A DNA stretch of 64,000 nucleotides from Erythrobacter sp. YT30 (lineage in GTDB: Bacteria > Pseudomonadota > Alphaproteobacteria > Sphingomonadales > Sphingomonadaceae), in NCBI RefSeq assembly GCF_001542875.1, contig NZ_LMAF01000002.1, positions 1,015,501 to 1,079,500 on the forward strand, given 5' to 3'. The position numbers and the translations under genes were made by a program. This document shows, in pieces, positions 43,839 through 54,677 of the stretch. The notes beneath the pieces are model-generated. The model did not search any database. It was not told the DNA's origin and was given only the letters and a program-made list of their open reading frames with translations. Each line of letters begins with the position of its first letter. Within the stretch, counting starts at the first letter, position 1.

Positions 43839-46800
43839 TTAAGCCTCAAGCACCCCGCGCGCCTGACTGGCGATTTGGGCCAAGACGGCAGGCGCGACCG
43901 GCGTCTGGTTTTGCGCGCGCGCGACGACATTCCTGAACTGCCGGATCGAAGCTGAATTATCGTCCGCCCATTTGTCGACAGCAGATTTGGGTTCGGCGTC
44001 TTTCTTCTTAAGCAGAGCCCGCAAAAGATCGAGCCGCATCTGCTGAAAATCGCGCGCGAGCCCGGCAACCAGCATCCGCTCCCACACATCGGATGGCTCC
44101 ATCAAGGCGGCGGTGCGCTGCGCCCAATCGAGACCAAGCCGCGCGCCAAGGTCGGTAAATGCGCTGGTTAGATCGGTGATTGGCAGGCCGGAGGTTTGCG
44201 CAAGACGGGCAAGACCCGCTGCGCCATCCATTTCGAACAGGCGGACAATTTGGCCGGCAAGTTCTTTTGGTGTGCCGGCATCAGTCAATTCGCCGCGCAT
44301 GTTGTCGGATTGCTGGCGCGCATCGCCCGAAATGAGCGTTTCCGTCGCCTTGGTCAGTTCATTGATGCCCGGTGCGAGTTCCTCGGCCAGTTCGCTTGCC
44401 CGCTGTCGTGCAGCGCCCGCGCGCAAGAGATCGCCCATATGCGCGCCAAGAGCTTGCCCGGTGCGTTCGAACAGCTCGATCCGCGTTGCCTCGCTGACTT
44501 TCGCATCGTCAATCTGCGTCCAAAGCCCGCGCATGTCGAACAGGGTATCCACCGCGACAAATGTTTTCGCGATTGCTTCAAGCATCGCGCCCTCTTCTTC
44601 GGCGAGCTCGAAAACGGCGAGCGGCCCCATCGAATTGACGATGCGATTGGCGAGTTCGGTTGCGATCAGTTCGCGGCGCAGGCGGTGATCGGTGATCGCG
44701 CCTTTGAAATCCTTGCGCATCGGTTCGGGGAACATGTTGATGAGATCATCTTCAAGCGAAGGATCATCAGGCAGATCGCTTTCCTCGATCGCGTCTTGCA
44801 GCACCAGCTTTGTTGTCGACAGCAGCACGGCAAGTTCGGGCCGGGTCAGCCCCTTGCCATCGTTCGCGCGGCGTTTGAGCATTTCATTGTCGGCAATGCC
44901 CTGGTTCTCCCGGTCGAGAACGCCCATCTCTTCGAGCCGCTCGATCAGGCGGATATACGAATCCATCGCCTTTGCGCCCGCAGCCTCTGCGATGGACAGC
45001 GCGAGTGCCTGCAAGCGATTGTCTTCAAGGACAATCTCGGCGACCTCATCGGTCATTTTCTGGAGCAGGTTGTTGCGTTTCTTCTCAGTGAGATCACCGC
45101 CGCGCACCGCCGATGCGAGCGCGATTTTTATGTTCACCTCGTTATCCGAACAGTCCACACCCGCCGAATTGTCGATAAAGTCGGCATTGAGCCGCCCGCC
45201 ATTCAATGCAAATTCGATGCGGCCTGCTTGAGTAATCCCGAGGTTCGCACCTTCGCCGATAACCTTTGCCCCAACCTGCCGGGCATTGATGCGCAAGGCG
45301 TCATTCGCCCTGTCGCCGACATCGGAATTGCTCTCGTCTTCAGACTTGATGTAGGTTCCGATGCCGCCGAACCAGATCAGGTCAACAGGTGCGCGCAAAA
45401 TAGCACTGACGAGATTATCAGGCGTGATTTCCTCGCATTCCAACCCGAGCATGCTGGCAGCGGTTTTGGAAAGCGTGATGTTTTTTGCATCGCGCGAATA
45501 CACCCCGCCCCCGCGCGAAATCAGATCCTTGTCGTATTCATCCCAGCTTGAGCTTGATTTTTCGAACAGGCGCTTGCGCTCTTTCCAGCTTGCGGCCGGA
45601 TCGGGCGAAGGATCGATAAAGATGTGCCGGTGATCGTAAGCGGCGACCAGCTTGATCGCTTTCGACAACAGCATGCCGTTCCCGAACACATCGCCCGACA
45701 TATCGCCGCAGCCGACGACTTCGATCGTGTCTTCCTGAACATCGATGCCCATTTCAAGGAAGTGCCGCTGCACGCTGACCCATGCACCGCGCGCGGTGAT
45801 ACCCATGGCCTTATGGTCATAGCCGTTGGAGCCGCCGCTCGCGAAAGCATCGCCGAGCCAGAAATTCTTGTCTTCCGCAATGCCATTGGCGACATCGGAA
45901 AAGCTCGCAGTACCCTTGTCGGCAGCGACTACGAAATAGGGGTCTTCGCCATCATGAATGACGACATCTTCGGGGTGAACGACTTTGTTGCCTTTGAGAT
46001 TGTCGGTAACGGAGAGCAGGCTGCGGATGAAGACCTTGTAGCTTTCCTTGCCCTCTTTCGCCCACGCGTCGCGATCTTGCGAGGGGTTGGGCAATTGCTT
46101 GGGATAGAAACCGCCTTTCGCACCTGTCGGAACGATCACCGCGTTCTTGACGCGCTGCGCTTTCATGAGGCCCAGGACTTCGGTGCGGAAATCGTCGCGG
46201 CGGTCCGACCAGCGAAGGCCGCCGCGCGCAATCACGCCCGAGCGCAGGTGAATGCCTTCGACCCGGCGCGAATAAACGAAGATTTCGCGCCATGGCACAG
46301 GCTTTGGAAGGTAGGGTACTTTCTCGGATTCGATCTTGAAGGCGAGCGCTTCGTTTGCTGCTTCGGCAAAGGCGTTGGTGCGTAAAACCGCCTCGATCAC
46401 CGCGCGATAAAGCCGCAGCAAACGATCATCGTTGATGGCCGAGACTTTGGTGAGCCCTTTGCCAAAGGCATCCTTAGCCTCCTCGAGAGCCTTGTCCCTG
46501 TCGCCGTCAAATTCAGGATCATGGCAAGCGGTGAACATGTCGATCATCGCTCTTGTTACAGATGGCGCAGCGCTCAACGCATCGACGACCGTGTAGATCG
46601 TGAAGCTCATGCCCGTCTGGCGCAAATAGCGATAGATCGCGCGCAGCCACACAGCCTCGCGCACGCCCAATTCGGCTTCGACGACAAGGCGGTTGAAGGG
46701 ATCATCCTCTGAACCGCCGTTCAAAACTTCGGCAATGGCGCATTCGATTATGCTTGATCGATCCAGCAGCGCATCGATCTTGGCTTCATTGGCTAGCTTC

Positions 46801-48575
46801 AATGTGAAATCGTGGATGGTGCCGAGCGATCCGCCATCCAAAGCGATGTTGCGTTCTGTGATGACCCGAAAGCCGAAATTCTCGAATGCGGGCACGGCAT
46901 CGGACAGCGAGAGGCTGCCGCCAATATGTGCGATCTTCAGGCGGAAGACATCATCCTTGTCGGTATCCAGCCGATAAAGCCGCGCATCGCGCTGATCGCT
47001 TTGTTCATCGCCTGACGATGCAAGAGCGCGCAATCGCGAGATGTCCCGTGCTGCTTCTTTCGCGCCATAATCGGACCGATAAGCGGGCGGGAAGGCATCG
47101 GCATAGCGGGTGGCAATCGCATTTGCTCGGCCGTTGTCTTCAATCTTTGACAGTTCATTTTCTACTGCATCGCCCCATCCGCGCAGCAATTCTTCAAGCT
47201 GCGCCTCGATCTTGTCAGCATCCGGGACGGTATCGGTTTCGCGGGTGTCGAGCAGGAATTGCAGCATGGCGAGCGTGCTGCCTTCAACCTCGAGGCTCCA
47301 GCTAAGGACGCTTGCTCCGGACTCGTCCGTCAGAAGGTCCTCGATTTGCAGCCGCGTTTCGGTGTTGAGCATATCGCGCGGGAGCCACACGAACGCGAAG
47401 ACGTGCCGTCCCAGCGCCGAATTCACGAGGACCAACCGCGGGCGTGGCCGATCAACAAGGCTCATCATCGCCGTGGTCAGTCGCTGGATATCATCGGGAC
47501 CGAACGCAACGAGCAGGTCGTGCGGAAGCGCTGTGAAGGCGTGGACCAACGCCTTGCCAGCGTGGCCCGTGCGATCAAAGCCAAGATTGGTTGTCAACTG
47601 CGCGAGCGAGGCGCGCAGAACCGGCACATCTTGTGGCCGGGTGGCCAGGGCTGCGCTCGTCCAAACGCCTGCGTGAACAGAAAGGCTGCTCGTCTTCCCG
47701 TCCTCGCGCACTGGAACGATAAACAGATCGAGCGGAATACGGCGATGAACCGTCGATTGGCGGTTCGACTTGATGACCAGAAGATCGCGGGCAGGCGCGT
47801 CCTTGGGGCTGTCATCAAACCATTGAAACGCGCGATCGAATGAGGTTTCCGACAGAATCGGCTGCGCGCTCTTGCGGCAGATACCGCGCGCTTTGGCAGT
47901 GGAGCCGTCGCGGTTCTGGGTCACATGGCCAAGCTGGGTGAGCATTCCGTTGTTAAGCCAGGTGAGCAGCGCCGCTGCTTCCGGGCTCGACCCGCCAATT
48001 GCCGAGATATCGCGCTGCATCGCCTTTTGCACTTTGGGCCAGTCGCTTACTGCGGCGCGCACATCGCCCAATGTGGTCTTCAAATCGCTCAGCAATTCGC
48101 TGCGTTGCCGCGCATCAACGCGCGGTGTTTCGATATAGATGAAACTTTCAGGAAGGCTGCCGTCTGCATCTTCGCGCGGCTTGGCGAGCGCGGTGAGTTG
48201 ACCTTCATCATTGCGCGTCGTCTCGATGACCGGGTGGACCAGCCGATCAATGCTGAGGCCGTGAGCGGTGATCGTGCTCGCAATGGAATCGACCAAAAAC
48301 GGCATGTCGTCATTGATGACGGCGATCTTCAGACGGCGACGCTCCCCTGTGGTCGATTGCAGTTTTAGCGTTGAGCGCGCAGGCGTGCGTTTTTCGCCGG
48401 CGAGAAGAAGGTAATGCGCGACATCTTCCAGCTCATCGCCTTCGAGCGGGGTATCGCCGGGTAGAACAGAGGCCGCAAGATGCTGTTTGAGCGGTTTCAG
48501 GAGCGCTTGATCAGCAGCGCTACTGTTGATCTTTGCTGCTTTCTCAGAGCTTGAAGCGGCCTGTTTCTTCGCCAT
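43839..48575 (-). CDS. gdhB: NAD-specific glutamate dehydrogenase, large 180-kDa class
   Basis: The product is 1578 residues from the ATG at 48575, with AGGA 9 bases upstream ([20 protein letters not shown]); a GTG start at 48608 is less likely. Length and architecture match the 180-kDa NAD-GDH class. An N-terminal regulatory region with ACT-like parts is followed by the catalytic core ([95 protein letters not shown]) and a helical C-terminus. It converts glutamate to 2-oxoglutarate and ammonium. It stands alone, and long antisense open frames inside it are composition shadows. Confidence 0.95.
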   Translation of the reverse strand: MAKKQAASSSEKAAKINSSAADQALLKPLKQHLAASVLPGDTPLEGDELEDVAHYLLLAGEKRTPARSTLKLQSTTGERRRLKIAVINDDMPFLVDSIASTITAHGLSIDRLVHPVIETTRNDEGQLTALAKPREDADGSLPESFIYIETPRVDARQRSELLSDLKTTLGDVRAAVSDWPKVQKAMQRDISAIGGSSPEAAALLTWLNNGMLTQLGHVTQNRDGSTAKARGICRKSAQPILSETSFDRAFQWFDDSPKDAPARDLLVIKSNRQSTVHRRIPLDLFIVPVREDGKTSSLSVHAGVWTSAALATRPQDVPVLRASLAQLTTNLGFDRTGHAGKALVHAFTALPHDLLVAFGPDDIQRLTTAMMSLVDRPRPRLVLVNSALGRHVFAFVWLPRDMLNTETRLQIEDLLTDESGASVLSWSLEVEGSTLAMLQFLLDTRETDTVPDADKIEAQLEELLRGWGDAVENELSKIEDNGRANAIATRYADAFPPAYRSDYGAKEAARDISRLRALASSGDEQSDQRDARLYRLDTDKDDVFRLKIAHIGGSLSLSDAVPAFENFGFRVITERNIALDGGSLGTIHDFTLKLANEAKIDALLDRSSIIECAIAEVLNGGSEDDPFNRLVVEAELGVREAVWLRAIYRYLRQTGMSFTIYTVVDALSAAPSVTRAMIDMFTACHDPEFDGDRDKALEEAKDAFGKGLTKVSAINDDRLLRLYRAVIEAVLRTNAFAEAANEALAFKIESEKVPYLPKPVPWREIFVYSRRVEGIHLRSGVIARGGLRWSDRRDDFRTEVLGLMKAQRVKNAVIVPTGAKGGFYPKQLPNPSQDRDAWAKEGKESYKVFIRSLLSVTDNLKGNKVVHPEDVVIHDGEDPYFVVAADKGTASFSDVANGIAEDKNFWLGDAFASGGSNGYDHKAMGITARGAWVSVQRHFLEMGIDVQEDTIEVVGCGDMSGDVFGNGMLLSKAIKLVAAYDHRHIFIDPSPDPAASWKERKRLFEKSSSSWDEYDKDLISRGGGVYSRDAKNITLSKTAASMLGLECEEITPDNLVSAILRAPVDLIWFGGIGTYIKSEDESNSDVGDRANDALRINARQVGAKVIGEGANLGITQAGRIEFALNGGRLNADFIDNSAGVDCSDNEVNIKIALASAVRGGDLTEKKRNNLLQKMTDEVAEIVLEDNRLQALALSIAEAAGAKAMDSYIRLIERLEEMGVLDRENQGIADNEMLKRRANDGKGLTRPELAVLLSTTKLVLQDAIEESDLPDDPSLEDDLINMFPEPMRKDFKGAITDHRLRRELIATELANRIVNSMGPLAVFELAEEEGAMLEAIAKTFVAVDTLFDMRGLWTQIDDAKVSEATRIELFERTGQALGAHMGDLLRAGAARQRASELAEELAPGINELTKATETLISGDARQQSDNMRGELTDAGTPKELAGQIVRLFEMDGAAGLARLAQTSGLPITDLTSAFTDLGARLGLDWAQRTAALMEPSDVWERMLVAGLARDFQQMRLDLLRALLKKKDAEPKSAVDKWADDNSASIRQFRNVVARAQNQTPVAPAVLAQIASQARGVLEA

Positions 48576-48739
48576 AAGTGCGGTTCCTGGCTTCCTGCGC
48601 GCGGGCAATATTGTTGTCCCGCCTTGTTGTTATCCTGCCGCCAATAGGCCCGTTGATATGGCAAGTGCAAGCACCTTCGGGCCCTTACGGAAGGCCGTGT
48701 TTGGAGGTCGTTTAGATTGGAGCTTTGGACCGCCCGAAA

Positions 48740-49735
48740 CTAGGCAGCGATAGGTGCGCGGACGGCGTTCATCGTCATTTCAAGCGAGCGTATCCGCGCG
48801 TCAGGATCAAAGGTTGATCCGCAGAGCAGGATTTCATTCGCGCCGGTGCGTTCGACAAATGCGGCAATGTGCTCGCTCACCATTCCAGGGGTTCCCACAG
48901 CGCTCGCTTGGCCCACATGGGCGAGCATGGCTTGGTGCGGGGCGGGAAGCTGGCTCGTATAGTCGCGGATGGGCGGGGGCAGTTTGCCGGGTTTGCCAGA
49001 TCGAAGCTGGACAAAGCTTTGCTGCTGGCTCGACGCGAGCGTGCGCGCTTCCTCTTCGTCTTCGGCTGCAAACACATTCATCGCGACCATGACATGCGGT
49101 GTATCGAGCGCATCGGATGGCTGGAAATCGCGGCGATAGAGCTCAAGCGCTGCATCGAGATGATCGGGGGCAAAGTGCGCTGCAAAAGCGTAGGGCATTC
49201 CCAATTGTGCCGCGAGCTGGGCGCCGAAAAGGCTGGAGCCCAGCATCCATAACTCAGGCCCCGCGCCAAAGCCCGGCGTTGCCTTGACCGGCAAATCGAT
49301 ATCGCCAGTAAGCAGAGCGCGAAGCTCAACAACGTCGTTGGGAAAGTATTCAGAGGCTTGAGCCAGATCCTTTCGCAGAGCGCGCTGCAATTCCGGCCCG
49401 GCCCCCGGCGCGCGGCCCAGTCCGAGATCAATGCGGCCGGGAAACAATGCATCCAGTGTCCCGAACTGTTCTGCAATCTGGAAAGGGGTGTGGTTGGGCA
49501 GCATGATCCCGCCTGACCCGATGCGAATGCGGCTGGTCGCATTGCCGATATGCGCGAGCACCACCGAAGTCGCGCCGCCCGCAATTCCCTCCATCGCGTG
49601 ATGTTCTGCAACCCAGAACCGTTTGCATCCCAAATCCTCGGCCGCTTTTGCAAGCGCAGTGCTGGCCGCAAAAGCTTCACTCACTGTGCCGCCTTCGCGA
49701 ACGGGCACGAGATCGAGGACAGAGAATTCGGTCAT
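48740..49735 (-). CDS. Luciferase-like (LLM class) flavin-dependent monooxygenase
   Basis: The product is 331 residues. The N-terminus FSVLDLVPVREGGTVSEAFA and FWVAEHHAMEGIAGGATSVV are typical of the luciferase-like group, as are RIRIGSGGIMLPNHTPFQIA, LGRAPGAGP and the late IAAFVERTGANEILLCGST. These enzymes use reduced flavin and oxygen; the substrate is unknown. Its ATG overlaps the stop of the TPR gene by 4 bases, so it is the last gene in a hydrolase, TPR, monooxygenase operon. Confidence 0.92.
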   Translation of the reverse strand: MTEFSVLDLVPVREGGTVSEAFAASTALAKAAEDLGCKRFWVAEHHAMEGIAGGATSVVLAHIGNATSRIRIGSGGIMLPNHTPFQIAEQFGTLDALFPGRIDLGLGRAPGAGPELQRALRKDLAQASEYFPNDVVELRALLTGDIDLPVKATPGFGAGPELWMLGSSLFGAQLAAQLGMPYAFAAHFAPDHLDAALELYRRDFQPSDALDTPHVMVAMNVFAAEDEEEARTLASSQQQSFVQLRSGKPGKLPPPIRDYTSQLPAPHQAMLAHVGQASAVGTPGMVSEHIAAFVERTGANEILLCGSTFDPDARIRSLEMTMNAVRAPIAA

Positions 49736-50631
49736 GGGTTGGTTTCCTCGGCAGCCTCCGGCCCTGCAATTGATTGCGCTGGCGTTTGCGCGGGGCCGAT
49801 CTGATCAAGATATCCTTTTGCCTTTTCAGCGGCAAGGCTGTCAGGCTGGGTGTCGATCACCGATTGCCAGCTTTGCCGCGCTGCATCCTCGCGTCCTGAA
49901 AGGATAGCGATGACGCCCGCTTCGAGTCCGATCTCGCTGTCGAGCGGGGCGAGAGCCACGGCCTTTTCAATCGCGGCTTGCGCGTCGGCCAACCGATCGA
50001 GACGCCGGAGCAAGGTGGCTTTGAGAAGCCAACCTTCGCTCAATTGTGGTTCAAGCTGCGTCGCGCTTTCGAGCGATGCCAGACCCTCTTCCTCCCGCTC
50101 AAGCGCAACCAGCGCGCGCGCTCTGTCGATTGCTGCAAGTGCTTCCAACGTCGCCGATTGGGCAGCGCGCGCGTCTTCGACAGCGTAATTCAAGAGCCAC
50201 AGAGCGTGTTCGGTATTGCCATCCGCCAGCGCAGCATTGCCGGCCATCGTGCCGAACCGGGCACGGGCGCGCTTGTCATCAACGGGCGACCCATTTTTTG
50301 CAGCTTGAAATGCCGTCCACGCATCTTGCCATAATTCGAGCTCCGCCGCAGCCAATCCGAGGCAGTGATTGGCGACGACATAATTGGCCGAGATATCTTG
50401 CTCGACCTCTTCGGTAAGTCTGATCTGTGCCTTGGTGTGCGCGCGCGCTGGATCTGTTTCGAGAATGGTAAGGCATTCAGCAAGCCATTGGCTTGTGGGA
50501 TTGGAAGGATCGATCTCAGCATCCCGTGGCGGCCGATTGCGAAGCTCATCATGCGGATTGAGATCATAGGGGAGCGTCGGATTGGGGCCGACCTGCAGGG
50601 CCACAGCGACAAGGGAGGTAGTGAGAAGCAC
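49732..50631 (-). CDS. TPR-repeat protein, probably exported
   Basis: The product is 299 residues. A short hydrophobic start (MLLTTSLVAVALQVGPNP) may be a signal or anchor. Helical TPR-like repeats fill residues 90-280 (NHCLGLAAAELELWQDAWTA, EALAAIDRARALVALEREEE, ATLLRRLDRLADAQAAIEKA), followed by a Pro/Glu-rich tail. TPR proteins act as scaffolds for partner proteins; the partner here is unknown. It lies 14 bases after the alpha/beta hydrolase gene and overlaps the monooxygenase gene. Confidence 0.8.
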   Translation of the reverse strand: MLLTTSLVAVALQVGPNPTLPYDLNPHDELRNRPPRDAEIDPSNPTSQWLAECLTILETDPARAHTKAQIRLTEEVEQDISANYVVANHCLGLAAAELELWQDAWTAFQAAKNGSPVDDKRARARFGTMAGNAALADGNTEHALWLLNYAVEDARAAQSATLEALAAIDRARALVALEREEEGLASLESATQLEPQLSEGWLLKATLLRRLDRLADAQAAIEKAVALAPLDSEIGLEAGVIAILSGREDAARQSWQSVIDTQPDSLAAEKAKGYLDQIGPAQTPAQSIAGPEAAEETNP

Positions 50632-50645
50632 GGTGCAATTTCCCG

Positions 50646-51377
50646 TCAGTAAAATGTGCCAACAACCGATTTCAGTTGAGCGATATCCTGCTCGCGCGAA
50701 AACCGGTGCGTCCCATCCTTTATCAAGGTCACCTGTACATCATCCGAACGCAAAGCGGCGGCCAATTTCAGGCTGACTTCCCAGGGCACATCGTCATCGC
50801 ATTGACCGTGAAGCAGGCGCACCGGGCAGGTGATCGGTATCTCTTTGTCGAGCTGCAATTGCGCCTCACCATCGGCGAAAAAGCCGGGATGCGTGGGCGT
50901 TGGATCGGGCCCGTAGGGGTTTTCTTCGTAAAGCACTTCGCCTGCCGCAAGGTGCGCGCGCTGCTTTTCATCAAAGCCCCAGCGGGTAAAATCGGGCGCG
51001 GCGGCGATACCGATCATGCCTTTCAGTCTGTCCTCCAAAGCGGCGCCGACAAGCAGCATCAGCCACCCACCCATCGATGATCCGACAAGCACGATGGGAC
51101 CATCAGCATACGCATCAATTAAGGTAACCACTTCATCGCGCCACCGGCTCAAGGTGCCATCGCCAAAGTCGCCTTCGCTTTCCCCGCAGCCCGAATAATC
51201 GAGCAGTAGCGCGGATCGCCCCTTGGCTTTTGCCTCTTCAAACAAGGCCGTCGCCTTGCCGCCAGCCATGTCGGACATATAGCCGGGCAGGAAAACAAGC
51301 GTGGGCCCAGAGCCCGGGGTTCGGCGATAGGCGATCCGGCGCCCATCTGGCATTTCGTGAAAGTGGATATCGGTCAT
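50646..51377 (-). CDS. Alpha/beta hydrolase
   Basis: The product is 243 residues without a signal peptide. The catalytic triad is visible: nucleophile elbow VLVGSSMGGWLML, acid in LLHGQCDDDVPW and base in IKDGTHRFSR. VFLPGYMSDMAGGKA gives the oxyanion loop, and YSGCGESEGDF follows it. This resembles the ABHD10/palmitoyl-thioesterase-like and carboxylesterase group. It is the first gene of an operon with a TPR protein and a luciferase-like monooxygenase, and it is divergent from the PhoD-type phosphatase gene. Confidence 0.88.
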   Translation of the reverse strand: MTDIHFHEMPDGRRIAYRRTPGSGPTLVFLPGYMSDMAGGKATALFEEAKAKGRSALLLDYSGCGESEGDFGDGTLSRWRDEVVTLIDAYADGPIVLVGSSMGGWLMLLVGAALEDRLKGMIGIAAAPDFTRWGFDEKQRAHLAAGEVLYEENPYGPDPTPTHPGFFADGEAQLQLDKEIPITCPVRLLHGQCDDDVPWEVSLKLAAALRSDDVQVTLIKDGTHRFSREQDIAQLKSVVGTFY

Positions 51378-51457
51378 GGCGCGCTATGTGCCCTTGTCCG
51401 CCAATCGAAGGCAAGACTTGTCACGTTACTGCAACCGGTGCCATCTATCGCGCCACC

Positions 51458-53137
51458 ATGTTCAAGACTGACAGCGCACCGCAGCCCGACCGTCCCGACA
51501 ACCAATCGAAAGCCGCCATTTCAAGACGCGGCCTGTTCGGCCTAGCTGGCGCCGGCGCAGCCTTGGCAGCGGCGCCGATCCATGCGCAGAGTTTCGGCAA
51601 GGGCTTCACGCACAATGTCGCGAGCGGTGAGCCGGGGCCGGACAAAGTGCTCTTGTGGACGCGCTATGTGGCGGACGCTGACACCAGGCTCGAATGGCAG
51701 GTGAGCGACACCGAAGACTTCGCGCAAGTCTTGTCCGGAGGCGAGGCCACCGCGACACCGGCACGTGACTGGTGCGTCAAGAGCGTCGCCAGCGGGCTAA
51801 GACCTGACAGCTGGTATTTCTTCCGGTTTGTCGCACCCGATGGCACCATGTCGCCCATTGGCCGCACGCGCACTTTGCCTCAAGGCCCCACCGACACTTT
51901 CAAGTTGGCGGTCTTTTCCTGCTCCAATTACGGCTTTGGCTGGTTCAACGCGTATGCGCACGCGGCAGCTGCAAACGATGCTGATCTTGCGGTCCACCTG
52001 GGCGATTACATCTACGAATACGGCATCGGCACGTATCCGTCGCGCGATCAGATCAACACGGCGCGCGGCACCCTTGCGCCTGATACCGAGATTGTCGCTC
52101 TCACCGATTATCGCCTTCGCTATGCGACCTATCGCGCGGACCCTGATCTGCAACGGCTTCACCAGGTCCTCCCGATGATCGCGGTGTGGGACGATCACGA
52201 AAGCACGAATGACAGCTGGAAAGACGGCGCGCAAAATCATCAACCCGAAACCGAAGGCGAATGGTCGGTGCGCAAAGCCATCGCCAAACAAGTCTACCGC
52301 GAATGGATGCCGGTGTCTGATGAACCTTACGCGTCCTACGATGTGGGCGACCTTGCCACCCTGTTCCGGCTCGACACTCGGCTGGAGGGTCGCGAGGAGC
52401 AATTCAATCTGGCGAAGATCCTGGAAGGCAAGGATAATCCGCAAGCGATGCTGGCAGCGCTCGCCGCGTTCCGGGATGGCGATTGGGCCGATCCGGAACG
52501 GCAATTGCTCGGAGCTGCGCAAGACCAATGGCTAGCAGAAGGTCTGAGCGCTTCAAGCTCTCGCGGAGCCCAATGGCAGGTGCTCGTGCAGCAAGTGCTG
52601 ATGGGTAAGCTCGCCGCTCCAAAAGGCATGGTCGATCTGATGGGCGATGATATTCCGGACTTTGCTCGCATCCGGCTGACCGCTGCGACAATGGCGAGCG
52701 AGGCAGGCCTGCCACAAAACATGGATGCGTGGGACGGCTATCCCGCTGCGCGAGACCGCGTTTTTGAAGCGGCTTTGGAAGCCGATGCCAATCTGCTCGT
52801 CCTTGCAGGCGACACGCACAATGGCTGGGGTTTTGAGCTCACGCATGAAGGCGCAAATGTGGGCGTTGAGCTCGGCGTGTGTTCGGTGAGCTCGCCCGGT
52901 CTCGAGGGATATCTCTCAGCCATTCCTTCTGACCAGATGGCCGCAGCATTGGTGGGCGAGAACAGCGAACTCATCTGGGCCGACACATCGCAGCGCGGCT
53001 ATATGCTGGTCGAACTGACGCCCGAGCGCGCGGTGACGGAATACCGTTTCGTGAGCGGCATCAAATCCCGCTCAACCGCGCTCGCCGGAACAAAGCGGAT
53101 CGTGAGCGAGGCGGGATCCGGGAAGCTTGAGGTTTAG
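51458..53137 (+). CDS. PhoD-type alkaline phosphatase, Tat-exported
   Basis: The product is 559 residues from the ATG at 51458 (MFKTDSAPQPDRPD). A twin-arginine signal (SRRGLFGLAGAGAALAAAPI) is followed by the PhoD N-terminal domain (FTHNVASGEPGPDKVLLWTR, WYFFRFVAPDGTMSP) and the metallophosphatase core (VHLGDYIYEYGIGTYP, IAVWDDHESTNDSWKDGA, VLAGDTHNGWGFEL). PhoD enzymes hydrolyse phosphodiesters and monoesters with Ca and Fe in the periplasm. A signal for phosphate-dependent control is not evident in the short upstream gap. Confidence 0.93.
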   Translation: MFKTDSAPQPDRPDNQSKAAISRRGLFGLAGAGAALAAAPIHAQSFGKGFTHNVASGEPGPDKVLLWTRYVADADTRLEWQVSDTEDFAQVLSGGEATATPARDWCVKSVASGLRPDSWYFFRFVAPDGTMSPIGRTRTLPQGPTDTFKLAVFSCSNYGFGWFNAYAHAAAANDADLAVHLGDYIYEYGIGTYPSRDQINTARGTLAPDTEIVALTDYRLRYATYRADPDLQRLHQVLPMIAVWDDHESTNDSWKDGAQNHQPETEGEWSVRKAIAKQVYREWMPVSDEPYASYDVGDLATLFRLDTRLEGREEQFNLAKILEGKDNPQAMLAALAAFRDGDWADPERQLLGAAQDQWLAEGLSASSSRGAQWQVLVQQVLMGKLAAPKGMVDLMGDDIPDFARIRLTAATMASEAGLPQNMDAWDGYPAARDRVFEAALEADANLLVLAGDTHNGWGFELTHEGANVGVELGVCSVSSPGLEGYLSAIPSDQMAAALVGENSELIWADTSQRGYMLVELTPERAVTEYRFVSGIKSRSTALAGTKRIVSEAGSGKLEV

Positions 53138-53178
53138 GCGCCTTGGTCTTTTTTCGTGCGCTTCAGTCTGAGATGATC

Positions 53179-53370
53179 TCAATCGCGGCTGAAAATCTCT
53201 TCGATTGGCAGCTCAAAAACCTCGGCAATGCTGAATGCCAGCGGGAGGGAGGGGTCATAGCGACCCTTCTCAATCGCATTTACTGACTGGCGCGAAACGC
53301 CGAGGCGTTCGGCGAGATCCTGCTGCGACCAGTCGCATTCTGCGCGCAGGACTTTGAGGCGGTTTTTCAT
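53179..53370 (-). CDS. Small XRE-family helix-turn-helix regulator
   Basis: The product is 63 residues from the ATG at 53370 (MKNRLKVLRAECDWSQQDLA). The helix-turn-helix is complete (QQDLAERLGVSRQSVNAIEK) and is followed by GRYDPSLPLAFSIAEVFELP, the pattern of YozG/SinR-like minimal regulators found beside membrane proteins. Its ATG overlaps the stop of the upstream membrane protein gene (ATGA), making it the fourth and last gene of a coupled module. An inverted repeat at the module promoter (54678-54705) is a candidate target. Confidence 0.9.
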   Translation of the reverse strand: MKNRLKVLRAECDWSQQDLAERLGVSRQSVNAIEKGRYDPSLPLAFSIAEVFELPIEEIFSRD

Positions 53371-53786
53371 TCGTCGTCTGCTTGCTGGCGCAGAACCATG
53401 GTGTTCCAGATCGCGCCAACGCCAAGGCCCACGAACCATACGAATGCCGTGCCAAACCCGCCTGTCTCCCGGCTCAACACTTCGTAGTTTTGGAGGAATT
53501 CCCAGATCGTCATGACGCAAAGGCAGAATGCGGTCGCAATCAAGACCTGGCGCACAAACATCATGCGCATGAATTCATCGCTCTCCTCTGCGAGCAGGCG
53601 GAAGATGGTCCAAAACACACCGATTATGGGAAGCGCCGGAAGGATCGCTGCGGCCCATGCAAGCGCTCCTGTTGGAGGGGCGGTGCGGAAGAGTGTGCCG
53701 ACAGCGAAGATGAGGACCACGAAAATGGCCATGAATACGGCCAATCGTTTCACATAACGCCCAATGGCGGATGAACGGTAGCTCAT
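53367..53786 (-). CDS. Four-span membrane protein, paralogue of the upstream gene
   Basis: The product is 139 residues from the ATG at 53786 (MSYRSSAIGRYVKRLAVFMA). It has four hydrophobic segments. The central stretch EESDEFMRMMFVRQVLIATA matches EEADEFMRMLVIRQALIASG in the upstream membrane protein, and FLQNYEVL matches FLEWAEVV, so the two are paralogues. No known family is recognised with certainty. The conserved E-x-x-D-E-F-M-R-M...R-Q motif probably faces the cytoplasm between two membrane helices. It overlaps the XRE gene by 4 bases. Confidence 0.75.
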   Translation of the reverse strand: MSYRSSAIGRYVKRLAVFMAIFVVLIFAVGTLFRTAPPTGALAWAAAILPALPIIGVFWTIFRLLAEESDEFMRMMFVRQVLIATAFCLCVMTIWEFLQNYEVLSRETGGFGTAFVWFVGLGVGAIWNTMVLRQQADDE

Positions 53787-53838
53787 CGAATTTCTCCAGA
53801 AATGCTGGAATTGCTCATGGGAAAAGAGGTGCCTTGGC

Positions 53839-54471
53839 TCATAACGCGCCCCATGCTTCGTATTGAATGCGATTGGCGACACCGCCTGCAAACAGGCCAA
53901 GAAAGAAAGCGACCGACCACCAAAAAGCATCGACGTGGGGCACAACCTCGGCCCACTCAAGAAAACCCCAGACCGTCGCCGCGCTCAAAGCAAATCCCGA
54001 GGCAATCAGCGCTTGGCGAATAACCAGCATGCGCATGAATTCATCGGCTTCTTCGATAATCAGCCGTGCAAGCGCCCAGAAAATGCCGATGATCGCAAGT
54101 CCCGGTAACAGGGCTAGACCGAATTTCGCCTCGGGGGCGCCTGCCAGCTCTCTTTCGCTGAAGATCAACAGGGCGAAGGTTGCCACATATAGAGAAGTGA
54201 AAATCGCCGTCCGCTTGATATAGCGTTTTTGTGCTTCGCCTTTGCCCACGCACGCCCCGCCATCGCCGTCTGCCAGATTATAGGCTGATCGAAACATGAT
54301 GAGCGCCAAAATGCACGGCACCATTGTCAGCAAGATAAGCGGCGTCCTCTGCTCAATTGCGCCCGTTACAGCGAGAGCGACGATGAGGGTGGTCGAGAGG
54401 AACACCATGACACCCCAGAAAGCGGGTCCGCGTCCAAAGACGCCCCGGCGCTTTTCGATTTGCCCGTTCAT
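53839..54471 (-). CDS. Six-span membrane protein with DEFMRM motif
   Basis: The product is 210 residues from the ATG at 54471, which overlaps the stop of the 58-residue gene in ATGA, so coupling supports this start over 54483 or 54492. Six hydrophobic segments are seen (FWGVMVFLSTTLIVALAVTG, LILLTMVPCILALIMF, TSLYVATFALLIFS, LALLPGLAIIGIFWALAR, and two more). The EEADEFMRMLVIRQALIASG motif is shared with the downstream gene. The function is unknown; small integral membrane proteins encoded with a minimal XRE regulator are often part of stress or toxin-immunity-like modules, which is only an analogy. Confidence 0.75.
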   Translation of the reverse strand: MNGQIEKRRGVFGRGPAFWGVMVFLSTTLIVALAVTGAIEQRTPLILLTMVPCILALIMFRSAYNLADGDGGACVGKGEAQKRYIKRTAIFTSLYVATFALLIFSERELAGAPEAKFGLALLPGLAIIGIFWALARLIIEEADEFMRMLVIRQALIASGFALSAATVWGFLEWAEVVPHVDAFWWSVAFFLGLFAGGVANRIQYEAWGAL

Positions 54472-54644
54472 TGAAGGCACCATTTCGCGCACCCCAGGTC
54501 GGAATAGATAAAGCCCACAGCCGTGCCCGACAGCCCGCTAATCACGCCGAAAGTGGCAGCGTCGCCAGCCTCTAACCACGTGCAGAGAAAGGCAGCCCCG
54601 ATGATGATAAGAGCCCAGACCAGGGCAATTCTACGTTGGGTCAT
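54468..54644 (-). CDS. 58-residue single- or two-span membrane protein
   Basis: This small gene is 58 codons plus stop. The ATG at 54644 has a near-perfect AAAGGAGG ribosome binding site 8 bases upstream, the strongest in the region. The product starts MTQRRIALVWALIIIGAAFL and continues with ATFGVISGLSGTAVGFIY, so it has one or two membrane spans and ends DLGCAKWCLQ with two Cys. The stop overlaps the ATG of the next membrane protein, so it is the first gene of the XRE module. No family is recognised. Confidence 0.7.
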   Translation of the reverse strand: MTQRRIALVWALIIIGAAFLCTWLEAGDAATFGVISGLSGTAVGFIYSDLGCAKWCLQ

Positions 54645-54677
54645 AAGTAAAGCCTCCTTTCAACTATGGAAAGGACA

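Noticed and set aside
44196-45551. 451-codon open frame on the plus strand inside the NAD-GDH gene
   Set aside because: It lies antisense to the conserved catalytic core, has a composition typical of a codon-bias shadow and no family motif.
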